A stretch of 59,015 bases of DNA, from the NCBI GenBank assembly GCA_022560615.1, contig JADFSR010000028.1:1-59015 (forward strand), given 5' to 3'. A program made the position numbers and the translations under genes. The notes under the pieces were generated by a model that worked only from the letters and a program-made list of their open reading frames with translations, searched no databases and was not told where the DNA came from. This stretch comes from Gemmatimonadota bacterium. Its GTDB lineage: Bacteria; Gemmatimonadota; Gemmatimonadetes; Longimicrobiales; Gaopeijiaceae. Below, one piece after another: positions 8,045-15,757 of this stretch; the first letter of the stretch is position 1; the number at the start of each line of letters is the position of its first letter.

Positions 8045-9366
8045 CTGTGGGTGGCGAAAACCTCATCTGCCGCGAAATTACTGGCCTTTCACGGTTCAGT
8101 GAAAGCAGGCGTCGATGTTGGATTGGGTACGTATCGTGTGGTGGAGTGTCGTTTCCGCGCTGAAGGGTCAACGGGATCTCACGCTTGAGAACGTAGCGCT
8201 CCGGCACCAACTGATGGTGCTCCAGCGGCAGTCTGGGAGGCCACGGCTCAGGGACCGTGACCGGCTCTTCTGGATCTGTCTGCGCCGTCGCTGGCCCGGT
8301 TGGCACCGGGCCCTCGTCCTGGTCCAGCCTGCCACAGTCGTGAACTGGCACCGCAACGGGTTCAGAGCCTATTGGCGTTGGAAGAGCCGGTCCAACGGTG
8401 GCCGTCCGAGAATCGATCGCGAAGTGCGAGAGTTGATCCGCGACATGTGGCGCTCGAATCCTACCTGGGGCAAGCCGCGCATCCAGGCCGAGTTGAACAA
8501 GATCGGCATCGAAGTCAGCGACTCCACGGTCTCGAAATATCGGCCGAGTCAAGACAGGCCACCCTCTCAAAGCTGGCGTGCGTTCTTGGACAACCACCTC
8601 AGGGACGTCGTAGCGATCGACGTCTTCGTGGTTCCAACGTTGACGTTTCGTGTCCTGTCGTTTTCCTCGTCATGTCCCACGACCGGCGTCGCATCCTGCA
8701 CTTCAACGTCACGACCTCGCCTTCGGCTCGGTGGTCCGCCCAGCAGATGCGTGACGCCTTTCCCTACGATACCGCACCTCGCTATTTGCTTCGTGACCGT
8801 GACGGTATCTTCGGTACTGAGTTCGTCAGGTGTGTCGAGTCGATGGGCATCAAGGAAGTCGTCACGGCCCCCGCCTCGCCGTGGCAGAATCCTTTTTATG
8901 AACGTTTGATCGGATCGATCCGGCGAGAGTGCCTCGACCATGTCATCGTCCTGAACGAACGCCACCTCATGCGGGTTCTTCGCAGCTACGCGTGCTACTA
9001 CCACTCGTCGCGAACTCATCGGTCATTGGACGACGACTGCCCTGATCCGCGTCCTGTGGAGCCGCCCGAGATGGGCGATGTCATAGCAATCGCCCAGGTT
9101 GGCGGGCTTCATCACCGCTACACCCGCCGGCTCGCTGCCTGATCCCTCGCCTCCCCGAGGCTGATTGATCCCACCGTCGCGTGCACATAGCGGGGGGAGG
9201 GCCATCCTTGCGTGCTCAAAGCCGGGTCATCATGTGCTCAAGTCTGAAAAGGCCCAGCCTGATGCCTACTCTACCTGACACCACCAACCGAATCGCCGGT
9301 TGATCCATCCGTGTGCCACTCTTGAGTCACCCGTCGTCCCTCGGATGAGGTTTTCGCCACCCACAG
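8045..9366 (+). mobile_element. insertion sequence with perfect 23-bp terminal inverted repeats (1322 bp)
   Basis: The left end starts CTGTGGGTGGCGAAAACCTC and the right end is its exact complement, GAGGTTTTCGCCACCCACAG at 9347-9366, inside 23-bp perfect repeats at 8045-8067 and 9344-9366. It contains one rve-type transposase gene (8115-9142) and about 200 bp of non-coding tail. No target duplication is evident. A truncated copy (13706-14273) and solo ends near 23503 and 24298 occur in the same window. Confidence 0.85.
8115..9142 (+). pseudogene. rve/DDE integrase-type transposase of the 8045 IS, frameshifted
   Basis: Residues from ATG 8115 read LRHQLMVLQRQSGRPRLRDR, LVQPATVVNWHRNGFRAYWR and a second HTH (NPTWGKPRIQAELNKIGIEV), then the integrase core. 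The first catalytic Asp lies in VVAIDVFVVPTLTFRVL, the second in PRYLLRDRDGIFG and the Glu in NPFYERLIGSIRREC. The tail GGLHHRYTRRLAA is typical of this group (IS481/IS3-like, no separate OrfA). The reading frame changes near 8660-8670, in the strand after the first Asp, so a full protein needs a -1 shift. The site has no strong slippery heptamer, so I read it as an inactivating indel. Confidence 0.8.
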
Positions 9367-9443
9367 GATGAGGGTCGACGGGCGACCATGAGAGGGCCGC
9401 AACACAACCTGTATCAACGCTCGCCAGCGCTGGTCGGGCCCAA

Positions 9444-10748
9444 TCAGCCCGGCAAATGCTTCCTGAGCGCCTGGATGGTCATGTTCACATGGCGTATTCC
9501 CGCGCCCTCATCGTAGACGATCAGCCCGGCCGCACGCCCGCGGAGCTGCTCGCCCTTCGAGCCCGCATAGTCCGCCAACGTGCGAGCGAGAGCTCCCCGA
9601 ACATCTGGCTCTCCGTTCCAGTCTGCGACGAAGAGCGAGTCGAGTGGCAGCTCATGAGCCGACCCCTGGAGCAAGGCGGTCGTTACTACCGCGACGAGCG
9701 TGTTGGGTAGGAAATTGGTGTGGAAGCAGATCGGGGAAAACTTCCCCCGCTTCGGACGATGTCGATCGAATTCCGCCAGCAGGTCCTCCCGGTAACGGTT
9801 GAGGAGCCCGTATAGCTCCGCATGCTCGGCGGTGTGATCCGCCAGGGCGGGAGGCGCTTCGTCGACGAACGCCCAGGGGTCGGGCGTGAGGCCGTTCAAC
9901 AGAGCGTCGACCACATTCTCGCGCACCGCTCCGTCGATCCCGGCTTCGTTCAACCGCGCGTACTCGCGCATCAGCGTCACGAGGCAGAACAGAAGCCACG
10001 GATAGTCCGCGACGTTGTCCTCTCGTAGGCGACCAAGATCTCGCTTGTACATGAGCGCGAGACCCCAGCGCAGGTGGCTCCCGAGAACGGCCGAGGCGAT
10101 CAGCGTGAAGCGCAGCTGATGCGCCTCGGTGAGTCTCTGCACCCTTTCGATGAGGCCTTCGTAGCCCTGCTCCTCAGGGTGATAGTGAGAGACCGCGAGC
10201 ACCAGAAGTGTCTCGGCGTTCTCGACAAACCGCTGGCCACTCCCCCACGGCCCCTGCAGATGGCCCACGAGCCGGGTCACGCGGTCGAGCGTGGCAATCG
10301 CGTCTCCTCCGTCCCACGCCCGCACCGCGCACAGCGCCAAGACGTGGAGGAAGTAGTAGTCCAGCAGAATGGCGAGCGAAGCCCGTGTCTTGAGCACCGC
10401 CGGCCCAAAAGAACTGCAGTGGTCGAGCATGAGCGTGGGCAGGTTGTCTTTGCTGAACCGATGGTCCGCAAACTCCCACGCGTGAAACACATGGAGCCCC
10501 TCTTCGCGCGTCCGGCTGTCGAGCTGGAAGATCATGTCTCGCAGCGAAAGCGGACCCGCGGCGGGGCGGAGGACGTGGGTCTTCATGCTGGAACGGAGGC
10601 GTTTCACTGCCGTGCCGAAGCTCCGCCCTTCGAGCGCCCAGTCGAGCATCTCACCGCGCGCGGGGCCGGCGAGCACGGTCTCGAGGACCGCGCACGCGTC
10701 GTCGCAGGTGACCTCGGATATCGATGGATGACGGTCGGGCTCGAGCAT
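9444..10748 (-). CDS. hypothetical cytosolic protein (434 aa), no recognised domain
   Basis: Start at ATG 10748 (MLEPDRHPSISEVTCDDACA); an in-frame start at 10823 would add residues of low coding character. The protein is mainly alpha-helical, with LRDMIFQLDSRTREEGLHVF, LAILLDYYFLHVLALCAVRA and RFTLIASAVLGSHLRWGLAL, and lacks a signal peptide. The pattern of paired helices with few charged surfaces recalls TPR-like or terpenoid-cyclase-like helical solenoids, but no motif fixes it. It is divergent from the dehydrogenase gene at 10927. Confidence 0.6.
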   Translation of the reverse strand: MLEPDRHPSISEVTCDDACAVLETVLAGPARGEMLDWALEGRSFGTAVKRLRSSMKTHVLRPAAGPLSLRDMIFQLDSRTREEGLHVFHAWEFADHRFSKDNLPTLMLDHCSSFGPAVLKTRASLAILLDYYFLHVLALCAVRAWDGGDAIATLDRVTRLVGHLQGPWGSGQRFVENAETLLVLAVSHYHPEEQGYEGLIERVQRLTEAHQLRFTLIASAVLGSHLRWGLALMYKRDLGRLREDNVADYPWLLFCLVTLMREYARLNEAGIDGAVRENVVDALLNGLTPDPWAFVDEAPPALADHTAEHAELYGLLNRYREDLLAEFDRHRPKRGKFSPICFHTNFLPNTLVAVVTTALLQGSAHELPLDSLFVADWNGEPDVRGALARTLADYAGSKGEQLRGRAAGLIVYDEGAGIRHVNMTIQALRKHLPG

Positions 10749-10926
10749 GGGCGGGCATCCACTGTTTGGCTGCAGGGATGGTACCCGGCCATCCGCCGCG
10801 GTGGCAAGGATGGCCCACCACATTCTCCCGTTCTATTCTTGCCAGACTGCCAACTCCCATAGCTCTTCCCGGGAGATCGGCCTCGCCGTAATCCGCACGT
10901 GACTTCTCCGACAAAGCAGGGAAATC

Positions 10927-12159
10927 GTGATACCGACAACGCAGCGGAGATACAGGCCCCGCACCCCTGGGCTGGCCGTGGCCAGCTTATGCGCCCTTGC
11001 GGTCGGTTGCTCTCCTCGCGCCGGAGGCACACCTGAGCCAGAGGGCCTCCCGAGCGGCTCGTACGAAGACTTTACGCCTGAAGAGCTGGTTCGCGTATTC
11101 AACCTTCGGGAGAGTGAGGTGCCCGTACGCCAAATGCCGGGCTGGGCCCCGCCGACCAAAGTCGTGGTCGTGTTGCCCGAGGAGTGGGAAATCCGAGAGG
11201 AGCGCATGGCGTTCCTCCAAGCCGTCGCGCCCGGGGTCGAGCTCGTCCCCGTGAGGGACCAGCGCGATGCAGTGGATCGCGGCGTGTTGGCCGACGCTCA
11301 GGTCGTCATGGGCCTTGGCTGCAGCGCGAGCACGGTAGCCGTGATCGGGCCGGAGACCCGCTGGATCCAGTCCGGTAGCGTGGGGGTCGATCGATGCTTC
11401 ACCAACGGAGTCGATGCGCCAGCAACCAACGCGTTCCTACAGGAAAACGACATCCTCGCTACGTCCATCCGCAGCATGACCGCATCGGCTAGTGCCCAGC
11501 ACTCCCTGACGATCATTCTGTCGCTGATCGGTGGGATGGACATCCACTTGGACCGGCAGAGAGCCCATGTATGGGGGCGGACGACCACCGATGTCGTGAA
11601 GGACGCGAACCTCGACCGGGAGTTCCAGGACAACACGCTCCTGCTCGTCGGCTTGGGTAGCATCGGGACCGAGGTGGGTCGCCTCGCGCACGCGCTGGGG
11701 ATGAGGGTGATCGCGACGCGAAATACTCGCACGCGAGGGCCCGACTTCGTGGAGTACGTCGGACTGTCGGACGAGATGTACGAGCTCGCGGGCGAAGCCG
11801 ATGTGGTGTTCGCCGCGGTACCGATGACGCCTGATACCGAGGGGATGTTCGACGCCAGGTTCTTCGACTCCATGAAGGAAACGGCCTACTTCGTCAGCGT
11901 GGTCCGCACACCTGTGATCAACTGGGACGACCTCAAGGCGGCCCTCGCCTCAGGGGCGATCGCCGGATATGGCACGGACGACCTGCCTCAGCGGGACTTC
12001 GAGCTCTGGGATATGCCGCGGGTTATCATGACACCTCACGTGTCGGACTACTCGAATCGATATCGCGACAACCAATTCCTTCTGTATCGTGAGAACCTGC
12101 GGCGGTACATCGCGGGAGACCGAATGCTGAACGTAGTGGACCTCACCCGGGGTTATTGA
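10927..12159 (+). CDS. D-2-hydroxyacid dehydrogenase, lipoprotein (410 aa)
   Basis: An NAD(P)-dependent oxidoreductase of the D-isomer 2-hydroxyacid dehydrogenase family. From GTG 10927 there is a lipoprotein-type leader ending LCALAVGC. The substrate domain contains GVDRCFTNGVDAPATNAF, and the Rossmann motif is LLLVGLGSIGTEVGRLAHAL (GxGxxG). The catalytic Arg is probably the one in VSVVRTPVINWDDLK and the His in VIMTPHVSDYS. The Glu usually found after the GxGTDD strand is not obvious (TDDLPQRDFELWD). Export of such an enzyme is unusual; it is likely membrane-tethered with an unknown substrate. An A-T poor gap of 178 bp separates it from the divergent gene. Confidence 0.8.
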   Translation: MIPTTQRRYRPRTPGLAVASLCALAVGCSPRAGGTPEPEGLPSGSYEDFTPEELVRVFNLRESEVPVRQMPGWAPPTKVVVVLPEEWEIREERMAFLQAVAPGVELVPVRDQRDAVDRGVLADAQVVMGLGCSASTVAVIGPETRWIQSGSVGVDRCFTNGVDAPATNAFLQENDILATSIRSMTASASAQHSLTIILSLIGGMDIHLDRQRAHVWGRTTTDVVKDANLDREFQDNTLLLVGLGSIGTEVGRLAHALGMRVIATRNTRTRGPDFVEYVGLSDEMYELAGEADVVFAAVPMTPDTEGMFDARFFDSMKETAYFVSVVRTPVINWDDLKAALASGAIAGYGTDDLPQRDFELWDMPRVIMTPHVSDYSNRYRDNQFLLYRENLRRYIAGDRMLNVVDLTRGY

Positions 12160-12326
12160 TCCCGTCCTGTTCCAAACCCTGCCGAACGTGAATCATGGAC
12201 TTCGCAGGGGTTGGGGCCAGCCGACGGACAGAGCTCTGGCACCCCTCCGCTCCGCCCATTGTCGGCGAGCCACCCTGCGAGTTCTCTTGCATGAGTATCC
12301 CATCGATCGGAGAAAGGGAGATGATC

Positions 12327-13370
12327 ATGCGGCAATCGAGCCTTCTAGTTGGACTCTGCATCGCGATCGTCGCTGCAGGGCTGCTTTCTCCGGCCGCGGC
12401 CCAGCAGTGGCAAGTGCCGCGCACGCCTGATGGGCATCCCGACCTTCAAGGCAACTGGTCGAACCAGACAATGACGCCCGTCGAGCGGCCCGAGGGACAG
12501 GAGCCCGTGCTGACCTGGGAAGAGGTCGCTGAGCGCGAAGGGCGCGCCGCCGCCGCGTATGAGGCCGGGTCACGTCCGAGCGACCCGAACCGCCCCCCGC
12601 TCGAGGTGGGCAGCGCCGTCGGTGGGTACAACCGCGTGTACCTCGATCCCGGAATGCGCGTCGCCGTCGTCGAGGGAGAGCCGAGGAGCTCGCTCATCAC
12701 CGACCCGCCCGACGGTCGCAGGCCGCCCCTCACCGCGGAGGCCCAGCGGATCCGCGACGAGGTCCAGGCCTTCATGGACTCCTTCGGCCCGTTCGACAAC
12801 CCGGAGAACCGTACGCTGGCCGACCGCTGCATCGTCGGCTTCGGCGCCCACGGGGGCCCGCCGATGACGCCCAACTACGGGTACAACAGCAACTACACGA
12901 TCGTGCAAACCGCCGATCATGTGATGATCCACACCGAGCAGGTCCACGACACCAGAATCATCCATCTGAGAGAGCCTGAGCCGGTGCCGGATCACGTCCG
13001 CCCGTGGTTCGGTGTCTCCTATGGCCGGTGGGAGGGCGACACGCTCGTGGTGGAGACCACGAACATCCACCCGTTGCAGCAGTACCGACCCCGAGGTTTC
13101 GTGGACGCCGGAGTGTGGGAGGTCCGGCCCTCGCCGAGCATGAAGATCACGGAGCGGCTCACGCGGGTCGACGAGGACACGATTCTCTACGAGTTCACGA
13201 TCGAGGATCCGGAGACCTACACGCGCCCCTGGAGCGGACAGGTCCCGTTCTGGCGCTTCGACGACCTCCTGTACGAGTACAACTGCCACGAGGGGAACTA
13301 CGCGATGTCCAACATCCTGAGTGGCGCGCGCTTCCAGGAGAGGGGGGCCAGTCATAACGAGCCCGAATAA
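12327..13370 (+). CDS. secreted conserved protein of unknown function (347 aa)
   Basis: ATG 12327 is preferred over 12321 because the purine-rich GGAGAAAGGGAG then sits 6 bp away. A clear signal peptide ends at SPAAAQQ. The mature protein begins WQVPRTPDGHPDLQGNWSNQ and contains RVYLDPGMRVAVVEGEPRSS, FGVSYGRWEGDTLVVETTNI and TRPWSGQVPFWRFDDLLYEY. This DGHPDLQG/WEGDTLVVET pattern is a widespread periplasmic family in Acidobacteria and Gemmatimonadota with no assigned function, likely beta-sheet rich. It follows the dehydrogenase by 167 bp in the same direction. Confidence 0.75.
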   Translation: MRQSSLLVGLCIAIVAAGLLSPAAAQQWQVPRTPDGHPDLQGNWSNQTMTPVERPEGQEPVLTWEEVAEREGRAAAAYEAGSRPSDPNRPPLEVGSAVGGYNRVYLDPGMRVAVVEGEPRSSLITDPPDGRRPPLTAEAQRIRDEVQAFMDSFGPFDNPENRTLADRCIVGFGAHGGPPMTPNYGYNSNYTIVQTADHVMIHTEQVHDTRIIHLREPEPVPDHVRPWFGVSYGRWEGDTLVVETTNIHPLQQYRPRGFVDAGVWEVRPSPSMKITERLTRVDEDTILYEFTIEDPETYTRPWSGQVPFWRFDDLLYEYNCHEGNYAMSNILSGARFQERGASHNEPE

Positions 13371-13385
13371 GGGCGGGCCGATGGT

Positions 13386-13490
13386 CGCACCACACTCCCG
13401 CCACAGTGGGGTTCACACCCGCGCAGGTTGTGAAGGAGCTGCCGTCGACGATGAGCGCGTTGGTCTTGCCGTAGAGGACCGCTCGCGGTT
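13386..13490 (-). pseudogene. C-terminal scrap of a GMC oxidoreductase
   Basis: The minus frame reads VLYGKTNALIVDGSSFTTCA followed by GVNPT. This matches the conserved C-terminal signature of GMC (glucose-methanol-choline) flavoenzymes, in which N-L-(Y/F)-V-x-DGS is followed by S/T-AGVNPT. Only about 35 residues survive, and neither the FAD-binding N-terminus nor the final helix is present. It sits in the 330-bp gap between the secreted protein and the truncated IS copy. Otherwise that gap (13371-13705) shows no gene. Confidence 0.5.
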
Positions 13491-13705
13491 TTCTGACCTG
13501 CGCCGCATCTTGAGCGCATGAGCGTCCCAGGGATAGGCGTTTCAACCGCCCTATCGGGAGGGGAAGCGCGGTAGGTGGTAGTGTGGCGTGGGACGGAGAG
13601 TAAGGGTCGGGCGAGTCGGGCGGAGAGCCGTTGCCGAGCGAGGCGCGGGTGACGCTCGGATGATGGAGAGGGACGTGGGGATGTTCAGACGGGCGGAAGG
13701 ACGTG

Positions 13706-14273
13706 GCCGCATCTTCGGCGCCGATTTCGTCAGGTGCGTCGAGTCGATGGGCATCAGGAAAGTCGTCACAGCCCCGGGGCTCGCCGTGGCAGAATCCTTA
13801 TTGTGAGCGTCTGATCGGATCGATCCGCCGCGAGTGCCTCGACCATGTCATCGTTCTCAGTGAACGACACCTCATGCGGGTTCTTCGAGGCTACGCGTCC
13901 TACTATCACTCATCGCGAACACACCAGTCATTGGACAACGACTGCCCTGATCCGCGTCCGGTGGAGCCGCCCGAGATGGGTGATGTGGTCGCCCTCGCTC
14001 AGGTCGGTGGGCTTCATCACCGCTACACGCGCCGGCTCGCTGCCTGATCTCCCGCCTTTCCGAGGCTGATTCTACCGTCCCGTGCACGTGGCGGGATGGG
14101 CCTCCTTGGGTGCTCAGATCCTGATTGTCACCCCACAAGCGTGCAACAGCCCACCCAGATGACCCAGCCCACCTGGTCCGGTCTCTCGCCGGCCCTTCAC
14201 CCCTCGGCGTACCGCCTTTGAGCCGCCCGTAGTCCCGCGTCCCCAACTCGGATGGAGTTTTCGCCACCCACAG
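13706..14273 (+). mobile_element. truncated second copy of the 8045 IS (right part only)
   Basis: Homology to 8045-9366 starts near 13706 (transposase residues RIFGADFVRCVESMGI) and runs to the right end GATGGAGTTTTCGCCACCCA at 14251-14273. The transposase remnant (to stop 14047) has its own frameshift near 13775, then PWQNPYCERLIGSIRRECLD and GGLHHRYTRRLAA. The left half, including the left terminal repeat and both HTH regions, is missing. The end differs from copy 1 by one base, so it is an older, decayed insertion. Confidence 0.8.
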
Positions 14274-14394
14274 GGGTCGCCGAGAATTGGGAATCGACTC
14301 GCCTCAACGTATTTCACCCCTGTCCGGGGCACCAACGGTTGCCCTCCAGCATTGTGGGCGTTCGGCGGGTCTGTACGACAAGGGGGAAACGATC

Positions 14395-14577
14395 ATGAGA
14401 ACGCGCAGCACGCCGACTCCGGTAGCCATCCTCGTCATGACAGCTTGCGGGGTGCTGGCGCCCCCGGCCGTCGTCCGTGCGGCTCCACAGCAAGCCGCCC
14501 CGAGCACCCGTACCCCCGCGGTAGTGGGTCAGTTTGAATCGAGAAGGGGGTTGACGAACGATTCCTTCCGATCCTGA
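14395..14577 (+). CDS. short secreted peptide or gene stub (60 aa)
   Basis: ATG 14395 is preceded by AAGGGGGAAACGATC, a strong ribosome binding site. The product is a signal peptide (TPVAILVMTACGVLAPPAVV..AAP) followed by only about 25 residues and a stop. It may be the surviving 5' end of a larger secreted-protein gene cut down to its leader, or a genuine small secreted peptide. The strong start argues for the 5' end being real. Confidence 0.4.
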   Translation: MRTRSTPTPVAILVMTACGVLAPPAVVRAAPQQAAPSTRTPAVVGQFESRRGLTNDSFRS

Positions 14578-14656
14578 CGGGTGATTCACTCGATACTGAT
14601 CTTTACGCAGTAAATTTCAGCCGTGAATCGCACGGGCACCCGACTATGCACTGGTT

Positions 14657-14690
14657 TTGACTTGACTTTTGGTCGCGAGATTTCGATACT
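14657..14690 (+). promoter_or_regulatory. sigma70-type promoter of the 14.7-kb small transcript
   Basis: TTGACT at 14662-14667 (a second TTGACT overlaps at 14657) is followed, 17 bp on, by GATACT (14685-14690). The predicted start is near 14697. The surrounding sequence is AT-richer than the rest of the window. Confidence 0.55.
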
Positions 14691-14696
14691 GTAAGC

Positions 14697-14785
14697 ACTC
14701 AGACCGTGTGGGTGCACCGCTCGTTTGGTGAGCCCGTATCACGATTGGAAGGACCCCGGGCGATTGGATGCCCGGGGTTTTTTTT
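14697..14785 (+). ncRNA. putative small RNA, about 89 nt
   Basis: The span between the promoter above and a strong terminator holds no start codon with a ribosome binding site. Its 5' part can fold: GGGTG-CACC-gctcgttt-GGTG-a-GCCC makes a hairpin near 14711-14735. The 3' part is the terminator at 14754-14785. Promoter, structured body and terminator together make a free-standing small RNA likely. Family unknown. Confidence 0.5.
14754..14785 (+). terminator. Rho-independent terminator, perfect 8-bp stem and T8
   Basis: CCCCGGGC (14754-14761), an 8-nt loop, GCCCGGGG (14770-14777), then eight T (14778-14785). This is the clearest intrinsic terminator in the window and it faces the plus strand. 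Confidence 0.85.
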
Positions 14786-14796
14786 GCTTGGTAGCA

Positions 14797-14880
14797 CGGA
14801 GGGGTGGGGAATTGAACCCTGCGCCGAAGCGCCCACGATTTCTCAGACCATGTGAGATAAACCAGTCTCGACACCCCTCC
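14797..14880 (-). tRNA. tRNA-like gene with long variable arm; anticodon GAG, Ser-like body
   Basis: On the minus strand the ends GGAGGGG and CCCCTCC form a perfect acceptor stem with discriminator G. A D-arm GAGA..TCTC with GG in the loop follows, then an anticodon stem with loop CTGAGAA (T33, anticodon GAG), a variable arm GCGC-TTCG-GCGC and a T-loop GGGTTCAATTCCC. The anticodon reads Leu codons, but the acceptor stem and G73 are those of tRNA-Ser. The outer two pairs of the T-stem do not match, and no CCA is encoded. It may be a decayed or mobile-element tRNA. Confidence 0.5.
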
Positions 14881-14940
14881 GCGCCGCATGGAGTGTCGCA
14901 CTGATCGGCGGAAAACGCTAACCCCGTATTCCCGTACCGC

Positions 14941-14967
14941 GGTAGTGGTACAAACTGTACCACTACC
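14941..14967. promoter_or_regulatory. perfect 12-bp inverted repeat operator (spacer 3)
   Basis: GGTAGTGGTACA at 14941-14952 and TGTACCACTACC at 14956-14967 are exact complements around AAC. The site ends 11 bp before the TTGACG box at 14978, the position of an upstream operator or activator site. Confidence 0.65.
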
Positions 14968-14977
14968 TGGAAAAGGA

Positions 14978-15007
14978 TTGACGATGCCCCAAGGGGGGCG
15001 TTAGGAT
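14978..15007 (+). promoter_or_regulatory. promoter before the tandem-hairpin transcript
   Basis: TTGACG (14978-14983) and TAGGAT (15002-15007) are 18 bp apart, with a start expected near 15014. A GC-rich dyad GCCCC-aa-GGGG lies in the spacer. The big palindrome at 14941-14967 is directly upstream. Confidence 0.5.
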
Positions 15008-15013
15008 CGTGCA

Positions 15014-15137
15014 AGCGAGCGCCGGCATTGTAGGCCGGAAACCGCTGTGACTACCGCCGGCACTGTTGGCCGGGAACCGTCACGGAGGAGACTCCGCCCG
15101 TTCTGAGGGAAGGCCCCCAGAGCGGGTTTTGTTGTTG
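15014..15137 (+). ncRNA. putative structured leader or small RNA with two repeat hairpins
   Basis: Two 24-bp near-copies, GCCGGCATTGTAGGCCGG..ACCG at 15021-15044 and 15056-15079, each fold as a CCGGC/GCCGG hairpin and are 35 bp apart. A long terminator-like stem then follows (CCCGTTCTGAGGG with CCCCCAGAGCGGG, 15097-15126) and a T-rich tail, TTTTGTTGTTG. It ends 44 bp before the gene at 15181, so it may be an attenuating leader of that gene or a separate small RNA. Confidence 0.45.
15097..15137 (+). terminator. intrinsic terminator or attenuator before the 15181 gene
   Basis: A 12-13 bp stem (15097-15109 with 15114-15126, one mismatch and one G-T pair) is followed by TTTTGTTGTTG. The T-run is interrupted, so termination may be partial. 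Confidence 0.6.
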
Positions 15138-15180
15138 TGGGGGCTTGGTTCGAGGAGAGATCGTCCGTACCTTCTAAGGT

Positions 15181-15468
15181 ATGCCAAAGCGCTCAAGCAA
15201 GACACGGAAGCAGGAAGACGATGCGGACGACCCCAACGTCACCGCGTTCAACGTCATCCAACAGGTCATTGGTGAAGCTGAGCCCGCGCCGCTGGAGCCT
15301 GAGAAGCCCCAGCCCGAGAAGAACCCCGCCGCCGTCGCCCTGGGGCGTCTTGGGGGCCTCAAGGGCGGCAAGGCCAGGGCGAGGGCTCTGAGCGATGAGC
15401 GCAAGTCGGAGATCGCCAGAAAGGCTGCCCGCGCACGTTGGGCGAAGGAGCCAAACGACGACATGTAA
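15181..15468 (+). CDS. small basic/acidic conserved protein with GGLKGG-type C-terminus (95 aa)
   Basis: ATG 15181 follows AAGGT closely. The N-terminal half is charged and Pro/Glu-rich. The C-terminal half is ALGRLGGLKGGKARARALSD followed by ERKSEIARKAARARW. This Gly-Lys-rich plus AARARW pattern recurs in small proteins on plasmids, phages and islands and suggests nucleic-acid binding, but no function is established. Transcription is probably governed by the promoter, palindrome and attenuator just upstream. A strong terminator follows at 15495. Confidence 0.65.
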   Translation: MPKRSSKTRKQEDDADDPNVTAFNVIQQVIGEAEPAPLEPEKPQPEKNPAAVALGRLGGLKGGKARARALSDERKSEIARKAARARWAKEPNDDM

Positions 15469-15494
15469 GCGCCCTGTCTACACTGAGTAAGACA

Positions 15495-15531
15495 AAACGC
15501 CCTGACGCCAGTTGCGCGCGTCAGGGCGTTT
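15495..15531. terminator. bidirectional terminator, perfect 14-bp stem
   Basis: AAACGCCCTGACGC (15495-15508) and GCGTCAGGGCGTTT (15518-15531) are exact complements with a 9-nt loop. The stem ends in A/T pairs on both sides, so it can work on both strands. It closes the 15181 transcript. Confidence 0.75.
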
Positions 15532-15574
15532 GCTTATCGTGTCTGCTATGGAGTGCGTCGCACCCCAAAAACAA

Positions 15575-15618
15575 GGCGGCTCCGGGTGTGGTACCTGGGC
15601 AAGGTCCCCGGAGCCGCC
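15575..15618. repeat. 12-bp perfect inverted repeat with 20-nt loop
   Basis: GGCGGCTCCGGG (15575-15586) pairs with CCCGGAGCCGCC (15607-15618). No T-run follows, so it is not a normal terminator. It may be an RNA structure or the arm of a protein-binding site in the leader of the 15758 gene. Confidence 0.5.
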
Positions 15619-15757
15619 GCAACCTACAAAGGACGGTGTTCAGTATGATAATCTGATCGCCCTTGGACGGGGTGAGGGGGTCGGGAAACTGGCCCCCAAC
15701 GTCCCCGTCTGCGTGAGAACGTAGGTAAGATGTGAATTTTCGGCAAGGGGGAAAGTC

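Noticed and set aside
8655-8675. Programmed -1 frameshift in the 8045 IS transposase
   Set aside because: The shift falls in the catalytic core after the first Asp and has no strong slippery heptamer or stem, unlike the A6G sites of IS3-type elements.
14797-14880. tRNA-Ser with anticodon TGA
   Set aside because: Placing TGA in the anticodon would break the U33 rule and the anticodon stem; GAG gives T33 and a five-pair stem.
15021-15079. Possible CRISPR-like repeat pair
   Set aside because: Only two copies, short 11-bp spacing, and each copy is its own hairpin. This fits a structured RNA, not a CRISPR array, and no cas gene is near.
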